The notes under the pieces were generated by a model that searched no databases, was not told the DNA's origin, and saw only the letters and a program-made list of their open reading frames with translations. This document shows positions 43,019-51,344 of a stretch of DNA of 64,000 bases, one piece after another; the stretch's first letter is position 1, and the number at the start of each line of letters is the position of its first letter. Source of the stretch: Bifidobacterium pullorum DSM 20433 (lineage in GTDB: Bacteria > Actinomycetota > Actinomycetes > Actinomycetales > Bifidobacteriaceae); contig NZ_JDUI01000001.1 in the NCBI RefSeq assembly GCF_000771405.1, positions 62,001 to 126,000 of the forward strand, given 5' to 3'. Position numbers and translations under genes: made by a program.

Positions 43019-44299
43019 CTACTCGCCAATCATCGTGGCGATCGTATCCAACACCGCGCGGATGTTGCGCGCGAACTCGTCGGGCTCGGGCAGCAGCGAG
43101 ACCGCCAGGTATCCGTTCGACGTCATGTCGAAGAAGTATCCCGGCTGCCCGGTCAGCCGGTGGTCGGCGATCATCCGCAGCACCAGCGCGTTCTCGTCGA
43201 TCACGGACGGCACGCGCAGCAGCACGTTCCATCCGCCCTCCGGCCGCGGCAGCGACGTCACACCATGCGGGTCATCGGCCAACATGCGCCGCAACATCGC
43301 CAGGTTGCCTCGCACACGTTCCCGCACACGCATGGTCTGCACGGGGGCGGCCTCCAACAGCTCCGGAATCCGCTCGGCGATGATGTCGCCCATCGGCAGA
43401 TAGTCGTCGGCGATCACGTCAAGCCGGCGCATCGCCTCGCGCACATCCTCGTCGGGGCCGGACACCTCAATCCAGCCGACCTTGGCTTGCGGGGCCGCCA
43501 GTATCTTCGAGAACCCGTCGAGCGCGAACGTGAGCGCGCCGGGCTCCCCCGCCAGACGCGCGTTGCCGGCGAACGGCTCCAGCGCGTAGTCGTAGAACAC
43601 CTCGTCGGCGATCAACGCCACATCATGCGTCCGGCACATCGTCACGATGGCCTCGCGTTCGGACGGTTTGACGTAGGAGCCGGTCGGATTGTTCGGGTTG
43701 ATCACGATCAGCGCACGGATGCGCTCGCCGTCCGGACCTTCCAGCAGTTCACGCAACTCCGCCGTGTCGATGAACCAGGAGCCGTCGTAGCACAGCTGGT
43801 ATTCGATCGCCTCGACGCATTCCAGCCGCGCGATTGATTCGATGAGCGGGTAGCCGGGTTTCGGGGCGAGCACCGCGTCGCCCGCGTCGCACAGCAGCTT
43901 GATGAGCCACGAATACGCCTGCGACGTGGAGCTGAGCAGATACAGATGGTCGGGGTCGACGGGGCGGATGCCGCGAGCGGCAACACCATTCCGGTGTGTG
44001 GTGTCGGCTGTATCCGCAACATCCGGTTGAATGCCGGCATTGTCCACATGGCGGGTGTCCGTCTCACTGCAACCGTCCGATGACCGCCTGGTCAGAAACC
44101 TGGCGAGTGCCTCGCGCGCCGTACGGTCGCCGCGCGGGTCGGCGGCATACACGCCCGGCACCTGCGCCGGGGCCAGACCATGACGGGTGGGGTTCGAATC
44201 GTTCAGCTTGCCGAGGACGATGCCACTGCATCGTGCCGCGGCTTCGGCCTGGGCGATGGGATTGGGCTCACTGATATCAACACGGGACGAAAAACGCAC
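43019..44299 (-). CDS. class I/II PLP-dependent aminotransferase
   Basis: 426 residues from GTG 44299, six bases after a TACAGT -10-like hexamer. An in-frame ATG at 44332 is possible but lies only 5 bp from the preceding terminator stem. Fold-type I motifs are present: INPNNPTGSYV, ADEVFYDY and the Schiff-base lysine in DGFSKILAAPQAKVGW. A Thr/Asp-rich insertion of about 30 residues sits between positions 70 and 110. It is related to aspartate/alanine aminotransferases; substrate unknown. It is probably transcribed alone. Confidence 0.82.
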   Translation of the reverse strand: MRFSSRVDISEPNPIAQAEAAARCSGIVLGKLNDSNPTRHGLAPAQVPGVYAADPRGDRTAREALARFLTRRSSDGCSETDTRHVDNAGIQPDVADTADTTHRNGVAARGIRPVDPDHLYLLSSTSQAYSWLIKLLCDAGDAVLAPKPGYPLIESIARLECVEAIEYQLCYDGSWFIDTAELRELLEGPDGERIRALIVINPNNPTGSYVKPSEREAIVTMCRTHDVALIADEVFYDYALEPFAGNARLAGEPGALTFALDGFSKILAAPQAKVGWIEVSGPDEDVREAMRRLDVIADDYLPMGDIIAERIPELLEAAPVQTMRVRERVRGNLAMLRRMLADDPHGVTSLPRPEGGWNVLLRVPSVIDENALVLRMIADHRLTGQPGYFFDMTSNGYLAVSLLPEPDEFARNIRAVLDTIATMIGE

Positions 44300-44336
44300 G
44301 ACTCCACTGTACACGTCACAGCCGGCAGCCATATGG

Positions 44337-44370
44337 TAACGCCGCCCGGATGAGGGGCGGCGTTATTTTC
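44337..44370. terminator. hairpin between ppgK and aminotransferase gene
   Basis: TAACGCCGCCC (44337-44347) pairs with GGGCGGCGTTA (44355-44365), 11 bp with a 7-nt loop. The T-run (TTTTC) is on the plus-strand side. It still lies 20 bp after the minus-strand ppgK stop and most likely ends that transcript. Confidence 0.65.
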
Positions 44371-44389
44371 AGCGCTCAGCGCGCGATGC

Positions 44390-45154
44390 TCACTGCTTGG
44401 TGCTGGCGTAGAACGCGGCGCCGACGATGCCGGCCTCGTTGCGCAGCTTGGCGGGAACGATCGGGGTCTTGATGTCGATGTACGGCAGGAACTTATCGCT
44501 CTGACGGCTCACGCCGCCGCCGACCACGAACAGGTCCGGGTTGAAGTACTTCTCCATCAGGCCGTAGTACTTGGTCAAGCGCTTCGCCCACTTCTTGTAG
44601 CCGAGGTCCTCGCGCTCGCGCACCGAGGAGGCGGCGTACTTCTCGGCGTCGCCCTTGCCCTTCGGCAGTTCGATATGGCCGAGCTCGCTGTTCGGGATCA
44701 GCACGCCGTTGTAAATCAGCGCCGTGCCGATGCCGGTGCCCAGCGTGGTGGCGATGACCAGGCCGTTCTGGCCCTGCGCGGCACCGTACTGCTGTTCGGC
44801 CAGACCGGCGGCGTCGGCGTCGTTGACGACCACGACCGGGCGGCCGCAGGCTTCGGAGAACACGGCGGTCACGTCCACGCCGATCCAGGACTGGTCAAGA
44901 TTGGCCATGAAGTCCAGCGGCTTGCCGGGCTTGATCGGGGCCGGGAACGCGATGCCGACCGGTGCGGTCTCGGGCACTTCGAAATGGTCGAGCTGCTGGC
45001 GCACGATGGCGGCCACGGCCTGCGGGGTGGACACCTCGGGGGTGAGAATCTTCAGTCGCGGTTCGGCGAACTCGCCCTTCTCCAGATTGACGGGCGCGGC
45101 CTTGATGCCGGAGCCGCCGATATCCACGCCAAACGCCTGTGCTGTTTCAATCAT
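44390..45154 (-). CDS. ppgK: polyphosphate glucokinase (ROK family)
   Basis: 254 residues. It phosphorylates glucose using polyphosphate and often ATP, a typical actinobacterial enzyme. The phosphate-binding DIGGSGIKAA is at 11-20, the catalytic Asp is in VNDADAAGLAE, and TTLGTGIGTAL and the sugar-binding SELGHIELP are clear. It lacks the DNA-binding domain of ROK repressors. GAGAGG precedes the ATG. A TAGAAT -10 candidate is at 45201-45206 on the minus strand. It is transcribed alone. Confidence 0.92.
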   Translation of the reverse strand: MIETAQAFGVDIGGSGIKAAPVNLEKGEFAEPRLKILTPEVSTPQAVAAIVRQQLDHFEVPETAPVGIAFPAPIKPGKPLDFMANLDQSWIGVDVTAVFSEACGRPVVVVNDADAAGLAEQQYGAAQGQNGLVIATTLGTGIGTALIYNGVLIPNSELGHIELPKGKGDAEKYAASSVREREDLGYKKWAKRLTKYYGLMEKYFNPDLFVVGGGVSRQSDKFLPYIDIKTPIVPAKLRNEAGIVGAAFYASTKQ

Positions 45155-45379
45155 CGTTGACCTCTCTCGTAGAAGGTTTGGTGGTTAACCCGGTACCCGC
45201 ATTCTATCGCGTGCCCGCACCGACACGCACGCCAACACACCATGCGATGCAAACGTATGCACGAACTGTCGTTCCGGCGACATAATCGGTCCGTTCCCGA
45301 GCCGGGAACACGATTACAGGGCACGCTCCGTCGAAGGCTCGACCGCCGGCGCAATGCATCATCATCGGCGCCGACGCGC

Positions 45380-45391
45380 GATAATGGAATC
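45380..45391 (+). promoter_or_regulatory. -10 box directly before nitroreductase-like gene (leaderless)
   Basis: GATAAT (45380-45385) ends 6 nt before ATG 45392, without a ribosome-binding site. Confidence 0.45.
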
Positions 45392-46174
45392 ATGGCAGAG
45401 CATACACAACTCATTGACGCAATCAGCGTCCGCACCTCCATCCGTGCCTACGACCCCGATCCGATCGACGATGATACGGCCCGCCAGCTCGACATGACCA
45501 TCGACGCGGTCAACATGCTCGCCGGCGTACACATCCAGCTCGTACGCGACCAGCCGGCCGTGTTCGCGGCGGCCAACGCCTCCGGACATCTGAAGAACGC
45601 CGCCAACTATCTGGCCATCGTCGGCCCGAAGGACGACGCCGAAGCCCGGGAGCGCGCCGGATTCTACGCCGAACGCGTGGTGCTCGCGGCCACGCTGCGC
45701 GGCCTGGGCACCTGCTGGGTCGGCGGCAGCTGGGATCGGGACGAAGCCGCCCGCCATTGCCGGATCGGCGACGGCGAAGAGCTGTATCTGGGCATCGTCA
45801 TCGGACACCCGGAGCATCATCTGGACCGCATGGCGAAGAGTTTCCCCGAACTGGCCGCGTTCCGCGATTCGCACCGCGATTCGAAGACCTACGAACAGTT
45901 CACCGCCCCGATGTCCGATGAGGCGCGCGAGTCGGCACCGGACTGGTTCAGGGCCGGCGTCGAGGCCGCGATGAAGGCCCCGAGCGCGATGAACCGCCAG
46001 CCGATCGTGTTCTCCTACCATCCCGATGACGGCACCGTCGCCGCGACGATCGACCCGAACGTGGAGAGCGGTCAGGCGGTGAACGACCTTGGCATCGCCA
46101 AGCTGCACTTCCAGATCGGCGCTGGCGCGGGCACCTGGACCTGGGGAGACGGCGGTCTGTTCACCCACAAGTGA
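45392..46174 (+). CDS. nitroreductase-like FMN protein
   Basis: 260 residues. The N-terminal SVRTSIRAYDPDPID is the FMN-phosphate-binding region of nitroreductases. ERVVLAATLRGLGTCWVGG is the conserved helix and turn, and AMKAPSAMNRQPIVF is a second, repeated FMN-type motif (xSxMNxQPW-like). The two tandem motifs match the putative TM1586-type nitroreductases, in which a fused pair of half-domains makes one unit. It may reduce flavins, quinones or nitro compounds. The substrate is unknown, and it is transcribed alone. Confidence 0.8.
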   Translation: MAEHTQLIDAISVRTSIRAYDPDPIDDDTARQLDMTIDAVNMLAGVHIQLVRDQPAVFAAANASGHLKNAANYLAIVGPKDDAEARERAGFYAERVVLAATLRGLGTCWVGGSWDRDEAARHCRIGDGEELYLGIVIGHPEHHLDRMAKSFPELAAFRDSHRDSKTYEQFTAPMSDEARESAPDWFRAGVEAAMKAPSAMNRQPIVFSYHPDDGTVAATIDPNVESGQAVNDLGIAKLHFQIGAGAGTWTWGDGGLFTHK

Positions 46175-46194
46175 TCCGACCCGGATGCGGGGCT

Positions 46195-46241
46195 CGGATG
46201 CATGGTGGCCTTTCCTCACCGGGACGGTCACCGTGCATCCG
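46195..46241. terminator. hairpin between nitroreductase and glycosyltransferase genes
   Basis: CGGATGCATGGT (46195-46206) pairs with ACCGTGCATCCG (46230-46241), 11 of 12 positions, with a 23-nt loop. It lies between two convergent genes. The rest of the spacer to 46359 shows no feature. Confidence 0.45.
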
Positions 46242-46359
46242 GTCCAGTCCCGTGTCTGAGAGGAGAACACGCCCGGAGAGGTCCGTGGGGACATCCGCGG
46301 CAGACATCCGGAAAACGCCCGAAGGGGGACGGGCACCCCTAACGCATACGCGCATGCGC

Positions 46360-47406
46360 CTAGTGCAGCGGGGGCATCGGTTTCCAGTCGGGATCATGCA
46401 GCAGCTTGCGCGAATCCCACCAACCCTTGGCGATCTGCACCAGCCCGGTGCGCAGATGCTCGCGGTCCACGACCACCAGCCGAATCAGCTCCTTGGCTGC
46501 GGTGGCCGCCGTGCCCAAGCCGAACAGGAACGGCCGGAAGTCGCCGTATTCCATGAAATACCGGGCCATGTACCCACGGTTGCGCATGATGTGATACCGG
46601 TTCACGTCCGATGTGGAGTTCAACTGGCGCAATCCAGCGATATCCCAGTTCCCGATCTCGCGCGTGCGGCGCAGCACCACGTCCGGCACGACGATCGGAT
46701 TGGTGACCTTGCTGGCCAGATAGCCGTACATCGTATCATCCCAGTAGATGAAGAACCGCGCGTCGGGCAAACCGATCCGCTCCACGACGCCCCTGCTGAA
46801 CAGGCCACCCTCGAAGCAGAGCGTGTTCATCACCCGGTAGCCCGCCTTGCCGAACGCGGCCGGCGCGATCGGATTGGGGATGCCCAACGGCACGATGAAC
46901 TGGTACTGCCAGTAGAACGGACCGCCATCGTAGTCATAGCGGCTGCCTTGGATGACCTCATGACGTTTCGTCCACTTCGTCAGCTTTTCGATGCCGTCCG
47001 GCAGCACGGCCACGTCATCATCCATAACCCAGAACCAGGCCGCCCCTAGCTCGTACGCCCTCTTCACACCGGCCGAGAATCCTCCGGCCCCGCCGAGGTT
47101 GTCGGATTGCGGCGCGTATACCACACGACGTTCGTTCCCCTCCTGGTCCGAGACGGTATCCCCCCACTGACGCTTGACGGCGGCGGCAAAACCCTCGACG
47201 ATGCCACGCGTCTCGTCGCTGTGCTCGTTGTCGACGACGACGATGCGCCACGGCGCCTGCGTCAGGTCCAGAATCGACCGGAACAGTGTGCGCAGCAGCT
47301 CCTGCCGCTTATAGGTGACGATGACGATCGCCAGTTTCTCGATGCCCGGACGCTCGGCATGCCGCGTCTGCGGAGTCCTTGCGTTCCGTTTGTTCCGTGC
47401 ATTCAT
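46360..47406 (-). CDS. family 2 glycosyltransferase, galactofuranosyl/rhamnosyl-transferase type
   Basis: 348 residues from ATG 47406, seven bases after an AACAAT -10-like hexamer (ATGs at 47415 and 47448 are alternatives). The GT-A fold has AIVIVTYKR at the nucleotide-binding strand, DNLGGAGGFSAG and the metal-binding WVMDDDVAV. FIYWDDTMYGYLA supplies a second acidic pair. The sequence resembles GlfT/Wbb-like transferases that build cell-wall or exopolysaccharide chains. A helical C-terminus without a clear membrane span follows. No other glycan gene is adjacent. Confidence 0.85.
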   Translation of the reverse strand: MNARNKRNARTPQTRHAERPGIEKLAIVIVTYKRQELLRTLFRSILDLTQAPWRIVVVDNEHSDETRGIVEGFAAAVKRQWGDTVSDQEGNERRVVYAPQSDNLGGAGGFSAGVKRAYELGAAWFWVMDDDVAVLPDGIEKLTKWTKRHEVIQGSRYDYDGGPFYWQYQFIVPLGIPNPIAPAAFGKAGYRVMNTLCFEGGLFSRGVVERIGLPDARFFIYWDDTMYGYLASKVTNPIVVPDVVLRRTREIGNWDIAGLRQLNSTSDVNRYHIMRNRGYMARYFMEYGDFRPFLFGLGTAATAAKELIRLVVVDREHLRTGLVQIAKGWWDSRKLLHDPDWKPMPPLH

Positions 47407-47519
47407 GCTCTCCATTGTTGCACCCACCGTCGCCACCGGGCAACCCATGGCCGTATCGTCCGATATGCGGTCACGCAGCCCGTGCTCGTCCCAACGTGGT
47501 TGTACGAATGGGATTGCAA

Positions 47520-47660
47520 GTTTCAGGGAAGGTGCAATTCCTTACTGGCGGTAACGGCGGAACCGGATTCACAACGGCGGCCGTCGAAGCCCGCGACCCG
47601 CGTCAGCGGTTGATCCGGTGCGAATCCGGGGCCAACGGTTACAGTCCGGATGGAAGAAAC
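47520..47660 (+). promoter_or_regulatory. FMN riboswitch (RFN element) upstream of ribU
   Basis: It contains the conserved blocks in order: TTCAGGGAAGGTGCAATTCC, ACTGGCGGTAA, AGCCCGCGA, GGTGCGAATCCGGGGCC, ACGGTTACAGTCCGGATGG and AGAAACG. P1 closes as GTTTC (47520-47524) with GAAAC (47656-47660). The ribosome-binding site GAGG (47661-47664) directly follows P1 and lies 7 nt before the ribU ATG, so bound FMN could block translation start. Confidence 0.95.
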
Positions 47661-47671
47661 GAGGTGCTCGC

Positions 47672-48271
47672 ATGAGCGTATCTTCGCATACCGATACCCA
47701 TTCCACGTCCGCGTCATCCGTATCGTCGCACGCCACCGGCGTCGCCGATTCGGGGCGCTGGTCCACACGCCGCATCGCCGTGTACGCGCTGTTCGTCGCG
47801 TTGTCGATGGCGGTGAGCTTCATCGAATTCCCGCTGATCCCCGGTGTGCCGTGGCTGAAATACGACCCGTCCGGCATCGTGAGTCTGGTGGCCGGCTTCG
47901 CATACGGCCCCGCCGCCGCGGCGATCGTCAGCGTGCTCGGATTCGTGCCGCATGTGTTCGCCGACCCGTGGGGTTCGCTGATGGCGATCGCCGTGGCGTT
48001 GGCGATGAGCGTTCCCGCCGCGCTGGTGTATCGCCGCATGCGGACACGCCGTGGCGCGCTGGCCGGCATCATCGTGGGCGCCGTGGTGGCGCTGGTGATG
48101 GCGATCATCGGCAACCTGCTGGTCACGCCGATCTACGCGCATATGACCGTCGAACAGGTGGCCGCCATGATCGTGCCGGCGCTGTTGCCGTTCAACCTGG
48201 CCAAGCTGGCGGTGCATGGCGTGGTCACGTTCCTGATCTACAAGCCGATTTCGAATCTGCTTCATCGATGA
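47672..48271 (+). CDS. ribU: riboflavin ECF transporter S component
   Basis: 199 residues. The start is ATG 47672 after GAGG, directly behind the FMN riboswitch. A Ser/Thr-rich cytoplasmic N-terminus of about 30 residues is followed by six predicted membrane helices. RIAVYALFVALSMAVSFIEFP, WLKYDPSGI and HMTVEQVAAM are characteristic of RibU, which captures riboflavin. It overlaps the next gene as ATGA, so it is coupled to its own ATPase-ATPase-T fusion and need not rely on a shared ECF module. Confidence 0.94.
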   Translation: MSVSSHTDTHSTSASSVSSHATGVADSGRWSTRRIAVYALFVALSMAVSFIEFPLIPGVPWLKYDPSGIVSLVAGFAYGPAAAAIVSVLGFVPHVFADPWGSLMAIAVALAMSVPAALVYRRMRTRRGALAGIIVGAVVALVMAIIGNLLVTPIYAHMTVEQVAAMIVPALLPFNLAKLAVHGVVTFLIYKPISNLLHR

Positions 48272-50748
48272 ACGCTGACCGTTCCCTCCCGCCGTCCGCC
48301 GGCGACGACTCCAACGCCGGCGCCTCCCTCGCCGATCGCGGCGACGGCGTCACCGGTGGTCCCGGCGCCTCCATCGCCGCGGAACTGCGCAACGTCCGTT
48401 TCAGCTACGACGGCGGGACGACCTGGGCGTTGGATGATGTGAATCTGACGGTTCGGACCGGCGAGCGCCTGTGCATCGTCGGCCCGAACGGCTCGGGCAA
48501 GACCACGTTGTCGCGGGTCATCGCGGGACTGGCCGCACCGGATGGCGGCACCGTCACACTGCTCGGCGAACGGGTGTTCACGGATGGGGCCGGGCCGGAC
48601 CCGGATGCGTACCGTCGCGCGCGCCGCCGTATCGGCGCGGTGTTCCAGAATCCGGAGGATCAGATCGTCACGACGGTGGTCGAGGACGATGTGGCGTTCG
48701 GCCCGGAGAATCTCGGCGTGCCGCGCGCGGATATCGGACGTCGCATCGCCGATGCGCTGGACTCGGTCGATATGGCCGGTTTCCGCGCCGCGGATCCGAC
48801 CCTGATGAGCGGCGGCCAGCAGCAGCGCATCGCCATCGCCGGCACGCTGGCCATGCTGCCGGCGATGGTCGTGTTCGACGAGCCGACGGCCATGCTCGAT
48901 CCGGTCGCGTGCGGCGAGGTCATGACGGTTCTCGATGAGCTGCAGTCGCGCGGCACCACCATCGTGCATATCACCCACCACATCGACCAGACACGGGCGG
49001 CGGACCGCATCATCCGCATGAAGGCCGGGCGGATCGCGGCGGATGTCACGCAAGGTCTGTCCAGCGCCGCAGCTGACGACAAGGCCGGCAGCCGAGTCGT
49101 CATGGATCGCGACGCGGATGGAGGCGACATCCCTGCCGGCCGAGCCGATTCGGCTGTCGACCGCCCCGTCTCCCCCGACACCGACCGACAGCCGCAGACC
49201 AGCGAGTCGTCCCCCATCGCCGAACCGGCCATCGCGGTCACCCATGTGTCGTTCAGCTACCCGGAGGACGAAACACCCACGATCGACGACCTGTCAATGA
49301 CCGTGGCGCGCGGCGAAACGGTGGCGCTGATGGGGCCGAACGGCGCGGGCAAAACCACGCTGGCCCGGCTGCTGTGCGCTTTGGAAAGGCCGGCTGGCGG
49401 CACGGTCACGGTGGCGGGCATCCCCACCGGCTCCCGCAAGCAGCGGCGCGAACTGCGCCGGCATGTCGGCTACGTGATGCAGCACCCCGAACGCCAGCTG
49501 TTCGCAGAAACAGTGGCGCAGGATGTCGCCTATGGTCCCCGCAACCAGGGGCTGTCCGACAGTGAGGTGCGCGAACGCGTCAGCTGGGCGCTACGGCTCC
49601 TGCGCATCGAGCATCTGGCCGACCGATCGCCGTTCGCCCTGTCCGGCGGACAGCAACGGCTGGCGGCCATCGCCGGGGTCATCGCATGCCGGCCGGACGT
49701 GCTCGTCATGGACGAACCGACCGCGGGATTGGACGCCGCGGCCAGCGCACGCATCCACGACCTGGTTCGCACGCTGCACGGGCGGGGCGTCACGATGGTC
49801 ATCATCACCCATTCCGCAGCCGAAGCCGCAGCGTTGCATGCCCGGATCATCGACCTCGGCAACGGCGAGGCAACGCCGGCCGCGACGGCGGACGGACTCG
49901 GCCAGGCCACTGCGGCGCAGCGGACATCGACGCGCCATGCCGGCCGCGGGAACGACCGCGATCGGCACCGCTCCGGGGTCAACGGCCCCTTAGGCACCTT
50001 GGATCCGCGGGTCAAGATGGTCACGTTCCTGGTGCTGATGTTCACCGCGTTCGCCATATCGAACGCCTGGCAGCTGGGGCTCGCGGCCGTGCTCACGGTG
50101 GGCGTCATCGCCATCGGACGGGTGAACCCGCTACAGCTGTTCACCTCGGTACGGTGGATTCTCGGCATGCTGGCGGTTATGGGATTGCTCAACATCTTCT
50201 TCGCCCGCGGCGGCGACGTGCTGGCAACCTGGGGGCCGATCGCCATCACCACCGGGGGCCTCGGCACCGCGGCGTTGTATACGCTGCGTTTTGCGCTGGT
50301 CGTGTTGTTGGGCGCGGTCATGCTGGCGACCACCACGCCGACCGCACTCACCGATGCCATCGGCTCGCTGCTGGCGCCATTGCGCCGATTCGGCGTGCAC
50401 ACGCAGGAAATCGCGCTGGTGCTGAGCCTGGCGCTGCGCTTCCTGCCCACGTTGGCACGCGAGACCCATGCGATCATCGATGCGCAGGCGGCGCGCGGCG
50501 GCGACATCGAAACCGGCACCCCCGCCAAACGACTCCGTTCGCTGGCGGCGATCACGGTGCCGGTGTTCGCGGGCACGCTGCGTCATGCGGATCATCTGGC
50601 GCTTGCGTTGGATGCGCGCTGCTACGAGGAGGGCGCGCGCCGCACGCATTGGCGGCAGATGCGCGTCCGCTGGCGCGATATGGCGTTCGTCGCCACGGCC
50701 GCACTGTACCTTGCCGCTCTGGCGGCACTCCAGCTCCTCATTCAGTAG
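48268..50748 (+). CDS. ECF transporter fusion: two ATPase domains plus T component, riboflavin operon
   Basis: 826 residues. The ATG overlaps the ribU stop. After about 40 low-complexity residues, ATPase 1 has GPNGSGKTT (72-80), MSGGQQQRIAIA and VFDEPTAMLDP. ATPase 2 has GPNGAGKTT (from about 356), LSGGQQRLAAIA and MDEPTAGLDA. The membrane T domain begins LDPRVKMVTF (about 577) and ends with the coupling motifs AQAARGGD and ALDARCYEEG. The linker between the ATPases and the T domain is Asp/Arg-rich. It should energise RibU. Its last codons lie in an inverted repeat starting at 50741. Confidence 0.92.
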   Translation: MNADRSLPPSAGDDSNAGASLADRGDGVTGGPGASIAAELRNVRFSYDGGTTWALDDVNLTVRTGERLCIVGPNGSGKTTLSRVIAGLAAPDGGTVTLLGERVFTDGAGPDPDAYRRARRRIGAVFQNPEDQIVTTVVEDDVAFGPENLGVPRADIGRRIADALDSVDMAGFRAADPTLMSGGQQQRIAIAGTLAMLPAMVVFDEPTAMLDPVACGEVMTVLDELQSRGTTIVHITHHIDQTRAADRIIRMKAGRIAADVTQGLSSAAADDKAGSRVVMDRDADGGDIPAGRADSAVDRPVSPDTDRQPQTSESSPIAEPAIAVTHVSFSYPEDETPTIDDLSMTVARGETVALMGPNGAGKTTLARLLCALERPAGGTVTVAGIPTGSRKQRRELRRHVGYVMQHPERQLFAETVAQDVAYGPRNQGLSDSEVRERVSWALRLLRIEHLADRSPFALSGGQQRLAAIAGVIACRPDVLVMDEPTAGLDAAASARIHDLVRTLHGRGVTMVIITHSAAEAAALHARIIDLGNGEATPAATADGLGQATAAQRTSTRHAGRGNDRDRHRSGVNGPLGTLDPRVKMVTFLVLMFTAFAISNAWQLGLAAVLTVGVIAIGRVNPLQLFTSVRWILGMLAVMGLLNIFFARGGDVLATWGPIAITTGGLGTAALYTLRFALVVLLGAVMLATTTPTALTDAIGSLLAPLRRFGVHTQEIALVLSLALRFLPTLARETHAIIDAQAARGGDIETGTPAKRLRSLAAITVPVFAGTLRHADHLALALDARCYEEGARRTHWRQMRVRWRDMAFVATAALYLAALAALQLLIQ

Positions 50749-50870
50749 GGGATTCCCCATTCAGTTGGAAACCTCGGCGGGTTCCGGGCCTGCACTTGGC
50801 TCATTTTCCACCCCATCACACGCGGTAAGACGGAACAGTTCCCAACTGAAGCGCATAATCCCCTACTGAA
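50741..50870. repeat. nested inverted repeat overlapping the end of the ECF fusion gene
   Basis: Outer arms TTCAGTAGGGGATT (50741-50754) and its exact complement (50857-50870) are 14 bp. Inner arms start at 50760 and end at 50850, 12 of 13 positions pairing around TTCAGTTGG. Both left arms begin TTCAGT, giving a direct repeat inside the palindrome. The TAG stop of the fusion gene is within the left outer arm. About 70 bp of ordinary-looking spacer lie in the loop. Confidence 0.75.
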
Positions 50871-50924
50871 AGCACCCGATTCGTTTCCGGGGTTTCCCGG
50901 ATGGTGGGGCAGCCCGCGCAAGCG

Positions 50925-50937
50925 TATGCTGGGGTGC
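50925..50937 (+). promoter_or_regulatory. -10 box directly before yccF start (leaderless)
   Basis: TATGCT (50925-50930) ends 7 nt before ATG 50938; the intervening GGGGTGC is too close to act as a normal ribosome-binding site. Confidence 0.5.
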
Positions 50938-51303
50938 ATGAGACTCTTGGGTAACATCCTGTGGATTCTGCTGGGCGGCCTATTCATCGCCATCGGCTGG
51001 GCGCTGATCGGATTGGTGCTGTGCATCACGATCATCGGCATCCCGCTGGGATTGCAATGCTTCAAGATGGCCACGCTGACGCTGACGCCGTTCGGCAAAA
51101 CCGTGGCGTACGGCGGCGGCATCGGTTCCACCCTGGTCAACATCGTGTGGGTGATTCTGGTCGGCTGGTGGATGGCGCTGAGCTATGTCCTCGCCGGGCT
51201 GGTGAACTGCATCACCATCATCGGCATCCCGTTCGGACTGCAATCGTTCAAGATGGCCAAGCTGGCGTTGTGGCCGTTCGGCGCCGAGATCGTTAACCTG
51301 TAA
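50938..51303 (+). CDS. YccF-domain membrane protein
   Basis: 121 residues made of two internal repeats of about 55 residues, each with a hydrophobic helix pair and the motif CITIIGIPxGLQxFKMA. This is the YccF family of inner-membrane proteins with unknown function. The start at ATG 50938 follows a TATGCT hexamer. The gene stands between the riboflavin transporter and a lipoprotein gene, 41 bp before the latter. Confidence 0.85.
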   Translation: MRLLGNILWILLGGLFIAIGWALIGLVLCITIIGIPLGLQCFKMATLTLTPFGKTVAYGGGIGSTLVNIVWVILVGWWMALSYVLAGLVNCITIIGIPFGLQSFKMAKLALWPFGAEIVNL

Positions 51304-51331
51304 GGTCCGCCTGTCCTGAGGCGTTCTCCGT

Positions 51332-51344
51332 TACACTGATAGGT
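51332..51344 (+). promoter_or_regulatory. -10 box directly before lipoprotein gene (leaderless)
   Basis: TACACT (51332-51337) ends 7 nt before ATG 51345. GATAGGT lies between, with no usable ribosome-binding site. Confidence 0.45.

Noticed and set aside
47441..47460. A near-identical 20-mer, CAACCCATGGCCGTATYGTC, also at 56069-56088
   Set aside because: The similarity stops abruptly on both sides, the contexts differ (upstream of the glycosyltransferase start versus after dnaQ-like stop), and one chance match of this length is not excluded at this base composition.
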